A stretch of DNA of 64,000 bases, from assembly GCA_963761905.1 (NCBI GenBank), contig CAVXIQ010000005.1, forward strand, positions 248,001 to 312,000, read 5' to 3'. The stretch is from Gaiellasilicea sp963761905 (lineage in GTDB: Bacteria > Actinomycetota > Thermoleophilia > Gaiellales > Gaiellaceae). Below, in pieces: positions 52,618 to 60,739 of the stretch. How positions within the stretch are numbered: the first letter of the stretch is position 1; every line of letters begins with the position of its first letter. The notes below the pieces were generated by a model. The model was not told where the DNA came from and did no database searches. It worked only from the letters and a program-made list of their open reading frames with translations. A program made the translations under genes and the position numbers.

Positions 52618-53241
52618 GTGGGCCGTTTCTTCACGAGTTTCGACGAAGCGTGGCAGTACTTCCTCGGCCGCGCTGAGCCGCTGGAGTTGTTCTTCGGCGA
52701 CTTTCCAGAGGACGAGGCGTCTTTGGCCGAGGGCTGGGTGGTCGTCCCTCCAAAGGAGATCAAACAGGCCGCGCGTGAGCTCCAAGGAGCCCTCGCGAGC
52801 TTCGAGTGGCTTGCGCCCGTTCCGGAGCACTTCTTGCACGTGTGGCTCGCTGGCGCGACTTCGACCGGAGGGCGGGCGCATGAGTTGCGCCACAGCGGCG
52901 CGTTCGACGCGGTGTACCAACGCGTGAACTGCTTCCACTCTGCCGTGGTCGTTGAGGTAGAAGCACCACAACTGCGCGAACTCATCGCTGGCACGGAAGT
53001 AGATGCTTCGACGTTCTTGCCACACATGACGATCGGCGTGACGCGAGAGGAGCATGATCCAAGAGAACTTCGAGCGGCGCTGCTGCCGCTGCGGAACGCC
53101 GAGCTTGGCGGCGGCAAGGTCGCAGAGTTGACGTGCATACGATTTCCTGCGGCTCAGACGACGTTGCTGCAGCCGTGGACGGTCATCGAGTCGTTGCCCC
53201 TTCTCACAACGGTTACGAACCGTGACATCGCTGCGAAATGA
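52618..53241 (+). CDS. 2H phosphoesterase/2'-5' RNA ligase-like protein
   Basis: A 207-residue protein. The second HxT motif is clear (LPHMTIGVTREE); the first is HFLHVWLAG, where the x-T is altered. The two-lobed layout (EHFLHVWLAG about residue 81, HMTIG about 138) and length fit the 2H superfamily, which act on cyclic phosphates or RNA ends. GTG start. The gene is flanked on both sides by copies of the 17-bp repeat, as a unit of 676 bp. Confidence 0.65.
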   Translation: MGRFFTSFDEAWQYFLGRAEPLELFFGDFPEDEASLAEGWVVVPPKEIKQAARELQGALASFEWLAPVPEHFLHVWLAGATSTGGRAHELRHSGAFDAVYQRVNCFHSAVVVEVEAPQLRELIAGTEVDASTFLPHMTIGVTREEHDPRELRAALLPLRNAELGGGKVAELTCIRFPAAQTTLLQPWTVIESLPLLTTVTNRDIAAK

Positions 53242-53242
53242 C

Positions 53243-53269
53243 TCGTCTGGGCGAGTGTCCGGCAATGTC
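53243..53269 (+). repeat. Intergenic repeat copy R2
   Basis: 21 of 27 bases match R1. Core GAGTGTCCGGCAATGTC at 53253-53269, 11 bases after the 2H gene stop. Confidence 0.65.
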
Positions 53270-53489
53270 ACCTGAATGACTTCTACGCCCGCGTATTCCT
53301 TAGGCAGGTGAACGGCGCTACGCGGGTCGTACTCGGCTAGGAGCGGTCACGCGCAGATGGCCGAAGACGCGCCCGCGCTCGATAGCCAAGGAGCCGGCCG
53401 CCTTGACGGCTGTTGCCCGGTGTGGGAGATTCGGCACCGCACGGTGCGGTGCGGTTCCGCGTCGGCATCCAGGCAAGGAGGGGTCGGCA

Positions 53490-54023
53490 GTGTGCAACCA
53501 CCACAGGTCTGCCTGGCGTAGCGCGGGCGTACTCGCGCTGATGCTCGCGCTCGTTGCAGTGGCAGCCGTTCCAGCGCTGGCGGCCAAGCCTGTCCGGGAG
53601 CAGCTCAGCACCGATCCGACGGTGCTCGACGCGGGCTCCGGCTGCGCCTTTCCGGTCGAGTTCCGCCCGCACGCAGGGGCCCGCTTCACTCGCACCGAGT
53701 TCACTGACCGCGTGGTGATCCAGGGCAATGCGCGTACTACGCTGACGAATCTCGAGAGCGGCGCCTCGGTCGAGGCAAATGACTTCTCCCGCTATAGCGA
53801 GCGCTACGACGCCCAGGCAAACGATGTCCTGATCGAGATCAGCGGCCAAGCGATCCTTTACTTCTTTCCCGGTGACCAAGGCCCAGAAGGGGAAGTCGGC
53901 GAGAACGGCGCCCTCTACGCGGTGGTCGGCCACGCCGAAGAAACCCTCGATCTCGACCAGAATCTGATCACCTCCTTCACGCTCAGGGGGCAGGCCAAGG
54001 AGCTCTGTTCGCTCCTCGACTGA
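53490..54023 (+). CDS. Secreted protein of unknown function
   Basis: 177 aa from GTG 53490, chosen because AAGGAGG lies 8-9 bases upstream. Signal peptide (VLALMLALVAVAAVPALA) then a mature beta-rich domain: CAFPVEFRPHAGARFTRTEF, LTNLESGASVEAND, and ISGQAILYFFPGDQG. No family recognised. One gene between repeats R2 and R3. Confidence 0.65.
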   Translation: MCNHHRSAWRSAGVLALMLALVAVAAVPALAAKPVREQLSTDPTVLDAGSGCAFPVEFRPHAGARFTRTEFTDRVVIQGNARTTLTNLESGASVEANDFSRYSERYDAQANDVLIEISGQAILYFFPGDQGPEGEVGENGALYAVVGHAEETLDLDQNLITSFTLRGQAKELCSLLD

Positions 54024-54057
54024 GCCCCGATACCTCACTGGGCTGCGGTCCGGTGGA

Positions 54058-54074
54058 CAGTGTTCGGGAATGTC
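54058..54074 (+). repeat. Intergenic repeat copy R3
   Basis: Core CAGTGTTCGGGAATGTC, 16 of 17 identical to R1, 34 bases after the preceding gene stop. A short GTCC/GGAC hairpin precedes it. Confidence 0.65.
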
Positions 54075-54122
54075 GCCAGAGCTTGAGATCCTTGAAGTGA
54101 GGCCGCTGGCAAGTTCTCGAGG

Positions 54123-54968
54123 CTAGCTGCAGAGAACCGCCCAAGTCGCGCGGCTGAGGGCGGCCCACGCGTCTTCCGAGGTCACCATAGAATTGGCCGT
54201 CAGCACGACCTGTCGGGTTGCGTCCGCGGTGGTGAGCGCGACGGTGGTTGCACGCCCGAGTCCGATGTGACCCCAGGCTCCGCCGCAGGGGGAGACGCCG
54301 GAGCCCATCAGCGACTCGACGCGCTCGATGCCGAGCCCGTAACCCTGCGATTCGGGCCAGTCGCTGCGGACGGTCGAGAGGATCTCGCGGAGCGAACGAG
54401 GGCTGGCGATCTCCCCGGCCAGCAGCGCGGCCAGGAAACGCGCGATGTCGTCGGCTGGCGCGACGAGGCCGCCTGCGGCGGCGCTCGCCGTACCTGGCAG
54501 CTGCGTTCCGTCCAGCGCGAGCGGGTCGAGCAGCCGCTCGCGGAGCATGTCGCCGACCGTCCGCCCGCTCAGGGTCTCGATCACCAGTCCGACCAGCACG
54601 TAGTTGACGTTCGCGTAGCGGAACAGCCCCGGCTCACGTCGTGACAGGGCCAATGAGATCTCGACGAGTTGATGCGGATCCCACTCGCGTTCAGGGCCCC
54701 GCCGCCACGCCCGCAGGAATCCGGCGTCCTCGAAGTAGTCGGGCATGCCGCTCGTGTGGTTGAGCAGCGACCGAAGAGTGACCGGGTCTGGGAGCTCGAA
54801 GTTCCGCGGGAGCCGCGGCAAGACGTCGTCGTCGAGCCCGACCAGGCCGTCCTCGACCAGCAGGAGCATCAGCGCCGCGACGAACGTCTTCGTAACGCTT
54901 GCCGCCGCGAAGGGCGCGCTTGGCTGCAGCGAACGACCCGAAGCGTCGACACCCACCGACACGCGCAA
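54123..54968 (-). CDS. Serine hydrolase of the beta-lactamase/class C family (start unclear)
   Basis: A penicillin-binding-type serine hydrolase. The nucleophile motif is SVTKTF (SxxK), the second is YANVNYVLVG (YxN), and WGHIGLG is the HxG block. RSLLNHTSGMPDYF is highly typical. From the TTG at 54968 the product is 281 aa, but family-like residues (VQQRVAGASGALALAVG) continue upstream to about 55,050 with no ATG, GTG or TTG. The real 5' end is either a rare start or was lost when the unit was assembled. Confidence 0.8.
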   Translation of the reverse strand: MRVSVGVDASGRSLQPSAPFAAASVTKTFVAALMLLLVEDGLVGLDDDVLPRLPRNFELPDPVTLRSLLNHTSGMPDYFEDAGFLRAWRRGPEREWDPHQLVEISLALSRREPGLFRYANVNYVLVGLVIETLSGRTVGDMLRERLLDPLALDGTQLPGTASAAAGGLVAPADDIARFLAALLAGEIASPRSLREILSTVRSDWPESQGYGLGIERVESLMGSGVSPCGGAWGHIGLGRATTVALTTADATRQVVLTANSMVTSEDAWAALSRATWAVLCS

Positions 54969-55066
54969 GCGACCCCAGGGGCCGACCGCAAGTGCGAGCG
55001 CGCCCGACGCACCGGCGACACGCTGCTGGACGAGCGCCTCGTTTAGCGTGGCCCCAAGTGTCGCGT

Positions 55067-55393
55067 TCAGGAGTAGAAATCGGGCAAGGGCACGCGGCCC
55101 CGCCCTGCCCTCACCCGTAGCGCGATCTCCGCCGCCCCCTCAAACCACAACCGCTCCGCGATCCTCTGCGCCCTAGCCGCAAGCGTGGCGATCCGGCGCT
55201 CCGCGCGCGTGGCCTGCTCGGCGAGCCACGCGCTCTCCACGGGACCGGCGCTGTGCGACCCAGGTGCCCTCCAGTCAGGCCACTCTCCGCTCAGCAGCCG
55301 CATGCCCAACACGACCGCAACCGCCCAACACGTCGCAAAGCAGAGGATCAAGATCGGGAAAACGAGAACCACACTCAGGACTCTACGCCGCAC
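55067..55393 (-). CDS. Small membrane-anchored protein
   Basis: 108 aa with one N-terminal membrane helix (VLSVVLVFPILILCFATCWA), then a helical, arginine-rich tail. The GTG start is 28 bases from repeat R4. It reads toward the serine hydrolase gene and may be co-transcribed with it. Function unknown. Confidence 0.5.
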   Translation of the reverse strand: MRRRVLSVVLVFPILILCFATCWAVAVVLGMRLLSGEWPDWRAPGSHSAGPVESAWLAEQATRAERRIATLAARAQRIAERLWFEGAAEIALRVRAGRGRVPLPDFYS

Positions 55394-55421
55394 GCCCGCG
55401 TGCAGTCACACTCGGATGCGC

Positions 55422-55438
55422 CAGTGTTCGTGAATGAC
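55422..55438 (+). repeat. Intergenic repeat copy R4
   Basis: Core CAGTGTTCGTGAATGAC, two mismatches to R3. It lies 28 bp upstream of the 55,393 start. Only 98 bp separate it from R5, and this short unit holds no gene. Confidence 0.6.
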
Positions 55439-55519
55439 GCCTGACGCGACCGGCTCCTTACAGTCGAGAGTTTCTCGGTGGGCGCCTCGTCGAGCAGGCA
55501 TCCGCGCGTCGCCTGGGCC

Positions 55520-55536
55520 TAGCGTTCGGGAATGCC
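55520..55536 (+). repeat. Intergenic repeat copy R5
   Basis: Core TAGCGTTCGGGAATGCC, two mismatches to R1. The flank GTCGCCTGGGCC also resembles the left part of R1. It lies 31 bp past the end of the next membrane-protein gene. Confidence 0.6.
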
Positions 55537-55567
55537 ATTAGCGGCCTGTCGGACGACTAGCTGGCGC

Positions 55568-55939
55568 TCATGGAGCTGAGCGAGGGTTAGTCCATGTGAT
55601 GGCGAACGGAGCCGCTGTGGCGAGAGTGGTTCCGGCGTCATCCTCGATCGCTCGTGCAGGTTTCCTTCGGAGGACGATCCCTAGCCGACGGCCGGGCAGG
55701 GCCTCGCCCTCATGCTGGGTCGCGTACGCTCGGCGCGCCCTCAAAGAGGCAAGAAGCTCATCCGGACTGATGACTCCGAACAACACCGGCAAAACGAGGG
55801 CCGCGAACGTCCAGGCGGCGAGCAATGCTCCGACGTATATGGCGATGGCCGTCACGCCCACTGCAAGCGCGACGCTGATCAGGAAGGCACAGGCGACGAG
55901 GAATGCGATTAAGACCACGGGTGTCCTCAGACCACGCAT
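55568..55939 (-). CDS. Small membrane protein, two or three helices
   Basis: 123 aa from ATG 55939. Two strongly hydrophobic segments (PVVLIAFLVACAFLISVALA and AIAIYVGALLAAWTFAALVL) then a basic cytoplasmic tail. An in-frame GTG or ATG further upstream would add a charged N terminus, which is less likely. No family recognised. Last gene of the island before the right attachment site. Confidence 0.55.
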   Translation of the reverse strand: MRGLRTPVVLIAFLVACAFLISVALAVGVTAIAIYVGALLAAWTFAALVLPVLFGVISPDELLASLRARRAYATQHEGEALPGRRLGIVLRRKPARAIEDDAGTTLATAAPFAITWTNPRSAP

Positions 55940-56157
55940 TAGGAGCACCCTAGCCCTTGACGCGCATCGTGTCGAGAGGATGCGCCTTGCCTCCAGCGAG
56001 CGCTCGGCTGCGCCAGCGTGCTCTCGCTTGAGCCAGCTGGATGCCACCGAAGGTCACCATCGTCCACCCCACTCAACGCGTGTCATGTATCCGACGCTAT
56101 GAACCAAGTGCCTGCAAAACCGCATTTCTGCGATGCGATAAGAGATCGCAGGAACCC

Positions 56158-56178
56158 GTTCAAATCCTGCCCCCGCTA
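56158..56178 (+). repeat. Right attachment-site core (tRNA 3' end copy)
   Basis: An exact copy of 43213-43233. Only the tRNA 3' part is present; the upstream sequence does not form the rest of a tRNA. The interval between the two copies is 12.9 kb. Confidence 0.85.
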
Positions 56179-56180
56179 CT

Positions 56181-56792
56181 TCAAAAGCCCTGCTCAGCAG
56201 GGCTTTTGTCTGTAGGTGCCTGATCGCGGCCGCTCGGTAGCGTCGGCTGGTCCGTGGGGTAGATGCCGACCGCGAATCCGTACACGGTCTCGCTCGAGCG
56301 CGGCAGGTGGTCGAACTCCGCCACCAGCTCCGCCATCCGTTCCCAGAACGCCGACGCCTGAGCGTCGGAGATACGCGCGTGCCGGATGAAGCCCCAGAGC
56401 TTTCCGTCCCGGTACGCCGCGGCGGACTCCCGGGCGGCCACCTCGAAGTCGTTGAAGTCCCGAGGCAGGGTGTCGCCGTCCGGGCTCCGCTCGACGCCGA
56501 CGTAGAACATCCGTGCCGTACGACCGTAGAACCGCTCGTCGATCGCCCGCACCCGGCGGGTCCTCACCACCCGCACGAGGCCGGCCTCAGCGAGCACCTT
56601 GACGTGATGGGCGACGGTGCTCTTCGGTCGCTCGACCGCGCCGGCCAGCTCGGTCACCGTCGCCGCCCGCTCGTGGAGGAGGCCCAGGATGGTCGTGCGG
56701 AGGGGATGGCTGATCGCCTTGACCTGCGCCGGCATCGTGAGCGCAATCCGGTCGGCGAGGTCGTAGTCAGGGGGAGGCGCGTTGACAGCCAC
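56181..56792 (-). CDS. ArsR-type winged-helix regulator
   Basis: 203 aa. The DNA-binding part is KAISHPLRTTILGLLHERAA, then VTELAGAVERPKSTVAHHVK, followed by a C-terminal domain of unknown ligand (FYVGVERSPDGDTLPRDF). GTG 56792. A -35 TGGAAC and -10 TATTCG with 17-bp spacing would start transcription almost at the GTG. Divergent from the dienelactone hydrolase gene, which it may control. Its C terminus runs into the tRNA terminator. Confidence 0.83.
   Translation of the reverse strand: MAVNAPPPDYDLADRIALTMPAQVKAISHPLRTTILGLLHERAATVTELAGAVERPKSTVAHHVKVLAEAGLVRVVRTRRVRAIDERFYGRTARMFYVGVERSPDGDTLPRDFNDFEVAARESAAAYRDGKLWGFIRHARISDAQASAFWERMAELVAEFDHLPRSSETVYGFAVGIYPTDQPTLPSGRDQAPTDKSPAEQGF
56183..56207. 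terminator. Perfect bidirectional terminator beside right attachment site
   Basis: AAAAGCCCTGCT, C, AGCAGGGCTTTT: a 12-bp stem with A/T runs on both ends. Before insertion it would have stood directly behind the initiator tRNA. It now also ends the ArsR-type gene, whose stop lies in it. Confidence 0.85.
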
Positions 56793-56856
56793 TCCTCGAA
56801 TAGACTAGCATCGCCGAATGTTCCATTTCTACGGATCATAGCCAGGAGGATCGAGG

Positions 56857-57444
56857 ATGACCGAAGTCGTGCTGTACCACCACGTCCAGGGGCTGACGGA
56901 TGGAGTGCGGGCGTTCGCCGACGAGCTGCGCCAGGCGGGGCACACCGTGCACACGCCCGACCTGTTCGACGGGCGCACGTTCGAGACGATCGAGGAGGGC
57001 ATGGCGTTCGCGCGCGAGAACGGCTTCGGTGCTCTCGCCGAGCGCGGCGTCGCTGCCGCCGAGGGGATCCGCCCAGACGTCGTCTACGCCGGCTTCTCGT
57101 TCGGAGTCGTGGTCGCCCAGCGGCTCGCGCAGAGCCAGCCCGGCGCCCGCGGGGCGTTGCTCATGTACTCGTGCCTCCCGGTCTCGGAGTTCGGCGACGC
57201 ATGGCCCGAGGACGTCCCGGTCCAGGTGCACGGCAAGACCGACGACCCGTTCTTCGCCGAGGACCTCGAGGCCGCCCAGGCTCTCGTCGACTCGACCGAC
57301 CGGGCGGAGCTCCACCTCTACCCGGGAGAGGAGCACCTTTTCGCCGACTCCTCGCTCCAGGCGTACGACGCCGCTGCTGCGGCCTTGCTCGTCGAGCGCG
57401 TGCTCGCGTTTCTCGACTCGGTCGACGTCGGCACGGAGACCTGA
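56857..57444 (+). CDS. Dienelactone hydrolase family protein
   Basis: Alpha/beta hydrolase (195 aa). The nucleophile elbow is YAGFSFGVVVAQ, with serine instead of the cysteine of classical dienelactone hydrolase. The Asp/His regions are VHGKTDDPFF and LHLYPGEEHLFAD. Strong CCAGGAGG before the ATG. It is followed by an ECF sigma gene 56 bp later. Confidence 0.86.
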   Translation: MTEVVLYHHVQGLTDGVRAFADELRQAGHTVHTPDLFDGRTFETIEEGMAFARENGFGALAERGVAAAEGIRPDVVYAGFSFGVVVAQRLAQSQPGARGALLMYSCLPVSEFGDAWPEDVPVQVHGKTDDPFFAEDLEAAQALVDSTDRAELHLYPGEEHLFADSSLQAYDAAAAALLVERVLAFLDSVDVGTET

Positions 57445-57500
57445 GAAGAGGCACCAAACGTGTGGCTAGCCGTACCTCCGATACCGGCCGAGCGCTTACG

Positions 57501-58484
57501 ATGTCCGGCGTGAATTCGTCGACCGCCTCCGCCGCCGTCGAGGTGCAGCTCGAGGAGCATCGCAAGGAGCTCACCGCCTACTCCTACCGGATGCTCGGCT
57601 CGCCGTTCGAGGCCGAGGACGCCGTCCAGGAGACCTTCATCCGCGCGTGGCGCGCGTACGACCGCTTCGAGGGCCGCGCGGCGCTCCGCTCGTGGCTCTA
57701 CCGGATCGCGACGAACGTCTGCCTCGACGCGCTCGAAGGCAGGAAGCGCCGCGCCCTGCCGATGGATCTCGGCCCGGCGCGCGAGCCGATCGAGTCGAAC
57801 CTCAGCACGCTGCCGGAGGTCACGTGGATCGAGCCGATCCCGGACGGCCGCGTCGTCACCGAGGGCGATCCCGCCGACGTCGCGGTCGCGCGCGAGACGA
57901 TCCGGCTCGCCTTCGTTGCCGCGCTCCAGCACCTACCGCCGCGCCAGCGCGCCGTGCTGATCCTCTGCGAGGTGCTGCGCTGGCAGGCGGCCGAGGTCGC
58001 CGAGCTCCTCGAGACGAGCGTCGCCTCCGTCAACAGCGCCCTCCAGCGGGCGCGCGCGACGCTCGAGGCGAGCGAGCTGAGCGCCACCGAGACCGCGCCG
58101 TCCGTCGGCGAGGCCGACGCCGAGCTCCTCGCGCGCTACGTCCAAGCGTTCGAGCGCTACGACATGGACGAGCTGACGGCGTTGATCCAGGAGGACGCGA
58201 CCCAGTCGATGCCGCCGTTCGACCTCTGGTTGCGCGGCCGCGACGACATCCTCGCCTGGTGGGTCGGCCCTGGTGCCGGCTGCCGCGGCTCGCGCGTGAT
58301 CGAGACGAGCGCCGCGAACGGCGCTCCGGCGTTCGGCCAGTACAAGCCGAGCGCGACCGGCGAGGGCTACGAGCCCTGGGCGCTGCAGGTGCTCGAGGTC
58401 GAGGACGGCCGGATCGCAGGCTTCACGTTCTTCCTCGACACGGAGCGGGTCTTCCCGCTCTTCGGTCTCCCGGCTCGGCTCTAG
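57501..58484 (+). CDS. ECF sigma-70 factor with SnoaL-like C-terminal domain
   Basis: Extracytoplasmic-function sigma factor (327 aa). Region 2 shows RMLGSPFEAEDAVQETFIRA and LRSWLYRIATNVCLDALEG; region 4 shows LPPRQRAVLILCEVLRWQAA and TSVASVNSALQRARATL. A C-terminal SnoaL/NTF2-like domain (from about residue 205, ARYVQAFERYDMDELTALI) replaces an anti-sigma partner in this ECF subgroup. No anti-sigma gene is adjacent. ATG 57501 chosen over an upstream GTG. Confidence 0.9.
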   Translation: MSGVNSSTASAAVEVQLEEHRKELTAYSYRMLGSPFEAEDAVQETFIRAWRAYDRFEGRAALRSWLYRIATNVCLDALEGRKRRALPMDLGPAREPIESNLSTLPEVTWIEPIPDGRVVTEGDPADVAVARETIRLAFVAALQHLPPRQRAVLILCEVLRWQAAEVAELLETSVASVNSALQRARATLEASELSATETAPSVGEADAELLARYVQAFERYDMDELTALIQEDATQSMPPFDLWLRGRDDILAWWVGPGAGCRGSRVIETSAANGAPAFGQYKPSATGEGYEPWALQVLEVEDGRIAGFTFFLDTERVFPLFGLPARL

Positions 58485-58768
58485 AGGAAGACGTCGCGCA
58501 GGCCCATGTAGGCGACGAGCTCGCGGAGCTCGTCCGACGCGTGGCGCAAGCGGATCCGGCAGCGTTGGCGGCGAGCGGCGAGCTGGAGGCGCGCCAAGGC
58601 GTCGACGGTCACCGCGTCCGGGTCGATGCCGCTCACGTCGACGAGCGCGACCGAGGCCCCGCTCGACTGGAGGAGCGCGCAGACTCGATCGCCGAGCCCC
58701 GGCAGATCGGAGGTCGCGATCGGCCCGCGAATCGCGAAGCGGATCGTCTGCGGCTCACGGGCTGCCAT
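58481..58768 (-). CDS. STAS-domain protein
   Basis: 95 aa with an anti-sigma-antagonist fold: IRGPIATSDLPGLGDRVCAL, VALVDVSGIDPDAVTVDALA. The serine usually phosphorylated in SpoIIAA (DxS) is present as DVSGID. It converges on and overlaps the sigma gene by 4 bases. A link to sigma control is suggested by position only. Confidence 0.72.
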   Translation of the reverse strand: MAAREPQTIRFAIRGPIATSDLPGLGDRVCALLQSSGASVALVDVSGIDPDAVTVDALARLQLAARRQRCRIRLRHASDELRELVAYMGLRDVFL

Positions 58769-58874
58769 CGCCAACGTGACTCGTCCCGGCTGGGAAACTC
58801 ATCGGGAGCAGGAGCGATGAGTTCCGCCGGCCCAGCCGGTCTGACCCGTCGAAAGCAACTCGGAAGGAAGCGAC

Positions 58875-60341
58875 ATGACCACCGATAGCCGCACGCCCAG
58901 CAGCCGAGCCAGGTGGCTCGCGCTCTATGTCCTCTGCCTCGGCGACCTGATGATCGTCCTGGACGTCACGATCGTCGGGGTTGCGCTGCCGTCGATCCGC
59001 GAGGATCTCGGCTTCTCGGAGACGTCGCTCGCCTGGGTCATCAACGCGTATCTGCTCACGTTCGGCGGCTTTCTCCTGCTCGGCGGCAAGCTCGGCGACC
59101 TCTTCGGGCACCGCCGCCTCTTCCTCGCCGGCATCTCGCTCTTCACCCTTGCCTCGCTCGGCTGCGGCCTCGCGACCTCCCAGGCGCTCCTGGTCACCGG
59201 ACGGGCGGTGCAGGGTCTCGGCGCCGCGATCGTGTCCGCCGTCGCCCTCTCGCTGATGATGACGCTCTTCACAGAGGCTGCAGACCGCGCGAAGGCGATG
59301 GGGATCTTCGGGTTCGTCGCCTCCGGCGGTGGCTCGATCGGCGTCCTCCTCGGGGGGATCCTGACCGACGTGCTGAGCTGGCATTGGATCTTCCTCGTCA
59401 ACGTCCCGGTCGGGATCCTCGTCCTCGTGCTCACCCTGAAGCTCGTGCCCTCGGGCCGTGGCGAAGCAGTCTCAGGCCGCCTCGACGTTGCAGGAGCGGT
59501 CACGGTCACCGCCGCGTTGATGGTGGCCGTGTACGCGATCGTCAACGGCAACCAGGAGGGCTGGCTCTCGGCACAGACGCTCGGGCTCCTCGCTGCCGGG
59601 GCGGTGCTCTTCGCCGTGTTCATCGCGATCGAGGCGCGGGTGGACGCGCCGCTGATGCCGCTTGGCCTCTTCCGGCTTCGAAACGTCGCCGTCGCGAACG
59701 TCGTCGGCGTCTTGTGGGCCGCGGCCATGTTCGCCTGGTTCTTCCTCTCGGCGCTGTATCTCCAGCTCGTACTCGGCTACAGCCCGTTGCAGGTCGGCCT
59801 GGCCTTCCTGCCGGGGAACGTGATCATGGGGATCCTCTCCGTCGGCCTCTCGGCGAAGCTCGTCATGCGGTACGGCTTCCGGCTGCCGCTCGCGACCGGC
59901 CTGCTGCTGGCCGCGGTTGGACTCCTGCTCTTCGCGCGCGCGCCGGTCGACGGCAGCTTCGTGGTCGACGTGCTCCCGAGCATGATCCTGCTCGGCCTTG
60001 GGGCAGGCATTGCCTTCAACCCCGTCCTGCTCGCCGCGATGAGCGATGTCGAGCCGAGCGACGCGGGGCTCGCCTCGGGTGTCGTCAACACCGCCTTCAT
60101 GATGGGCGGCGCCCTCGGCCTCGCGGTGCTGGCCAGCCTCGCGGCCGCCCGCACGGAGACGCTTGCGGCTGCGGGCTCCGACGCTCTCGCGGCGCTGGCG
60201 GGCGGCTACCACGCCGCCTTCCTCGTGGGCGCCCTCTTCGCGGCCGTCGCGGCTGCAGTGGGTGGTCTGCTGCTCCGTTCGCCGGAGCACCAGCCGGTCC
60301 ATAGCGGCGACGAGGCGTCCGGCGTCCTCGCAACCGACTGA
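58875..60341 (+). CDS. MFS drug transporter, DHA2/EmrB type
   Basis: 488 aa with about 14 membrane helices. Conserved motifs LDVTIVGVALPSIREDL (helix 1 motif), GGKLGDLFGHRRLFLAG (motif A) and the motif C-like GGGSIGVLLGG. Proton-driven efflux of drugs is the family role. A good GGAAGGAAG lies before ATG 58875. The VOC gene follows 22 bp later. Confidence 0.92.
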   Translation: MTTDSRTPSSRARWLALYVLCLGDLMIVLDVTIVGVALPSIREDLGFSETSLAWVINAYLLTFGGFLLLGGKLGDLFGHRRLFLAGISLFTLASLGCGLATSQALLVTGRAVQGLGAAIVSAVALSLMMTLFTEAADRAKAMGIFGFVASGGGSIGVLLGGILTDVLSWHWIFLVNVPVGILVLVLTLKLVPSGRGEAVSGRLDVAGAVTVTAALMVAVYAIVNGNQEGWLSAQTLGLLAAGAVLFAVFIAIEARVDAPLMPLGLFRLRNVAVANVVGVLWAAAMFAWFFLSALYLQLVLGYSPLQVGLAFLPGNVIMGILSVGLSAKLVMRYGFRLPLATGLLLAAVGLLLFARAPVDGSFVVDVLPSMILLGLGAGIAFNPVLLAAMSDVEPSDAGLASGVVNTAFMMGGALGLAVLASLAAARTETLAAAGSDALAALAGGYHAAFLVGALFAAVAAAVGGLLLRSPEHQPVHSGDEASGVLATD

Positions 60342-60363
60342 GCACCAGCGAAAGGAGCGGCAC

Positions 60364-60736
60364 ATGTTCAAGAACAACATGGCGTTCTCCACCTTCTCGG
60401 CGGACGACATCCCGCGCGCGAAGCAGTTCTACGGCGAGACGCTCGGACTGAACGTCGAGGATCAGATGGGTGGGCTCGCCGTCCATCTCGCCGGCGGCGG
60501 CGAGGTCTTCATCTACCCGAAGGACGATCACCAGCCGGCGACCTTCACGGTGCTCAACTTCGCCGTCGACGACATCGACGACGCCGTCGACAGGCTCTCG
60601 AGCGCCGGCGTCAGCTTCGAGCGGTACGAGGGCATGGAGCAGGACGAGAAAGGGATCAACCGCGGCGAGGGGCCGGACGATCGCCTGGTTCAAGGATCCG
60701 GCCGGGAACATCCTCTCGGTGCTCGTCGTCGAGTAG
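60364..60736 (+). pseudogene. VOC (glyoxalase/bleomycin-resistance) family protein, frame broken once
   Basis: Small metal-dependent VOC fold protein: FSADDIPRAKQFYGETLGLN, VFIYPKDDHQPATFTVLNF, VDDIDDAVDRLSSAGV. Near 60,675 one extra base (in GGGGCCGG) shifts the frame, and the expected end (TIAWFKDPAGNILSVLVVE) continues in the next frame. Corrected length 123 aa. It is probably intact in the cell. Good ribosome site AAAGGAGCGG before ATG. Confidence 0.82.
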
Positions 60737-60739
60737 CGC

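Noticed and set aside
52567..55536. Classical integron cassette (attC) array
   Set aside because: The repeat core does not contain GTTRRRY and no RYYYAAC partner was found at a proper distance. No integron integrase is present. I kept it as an unexplained repeat array instead.
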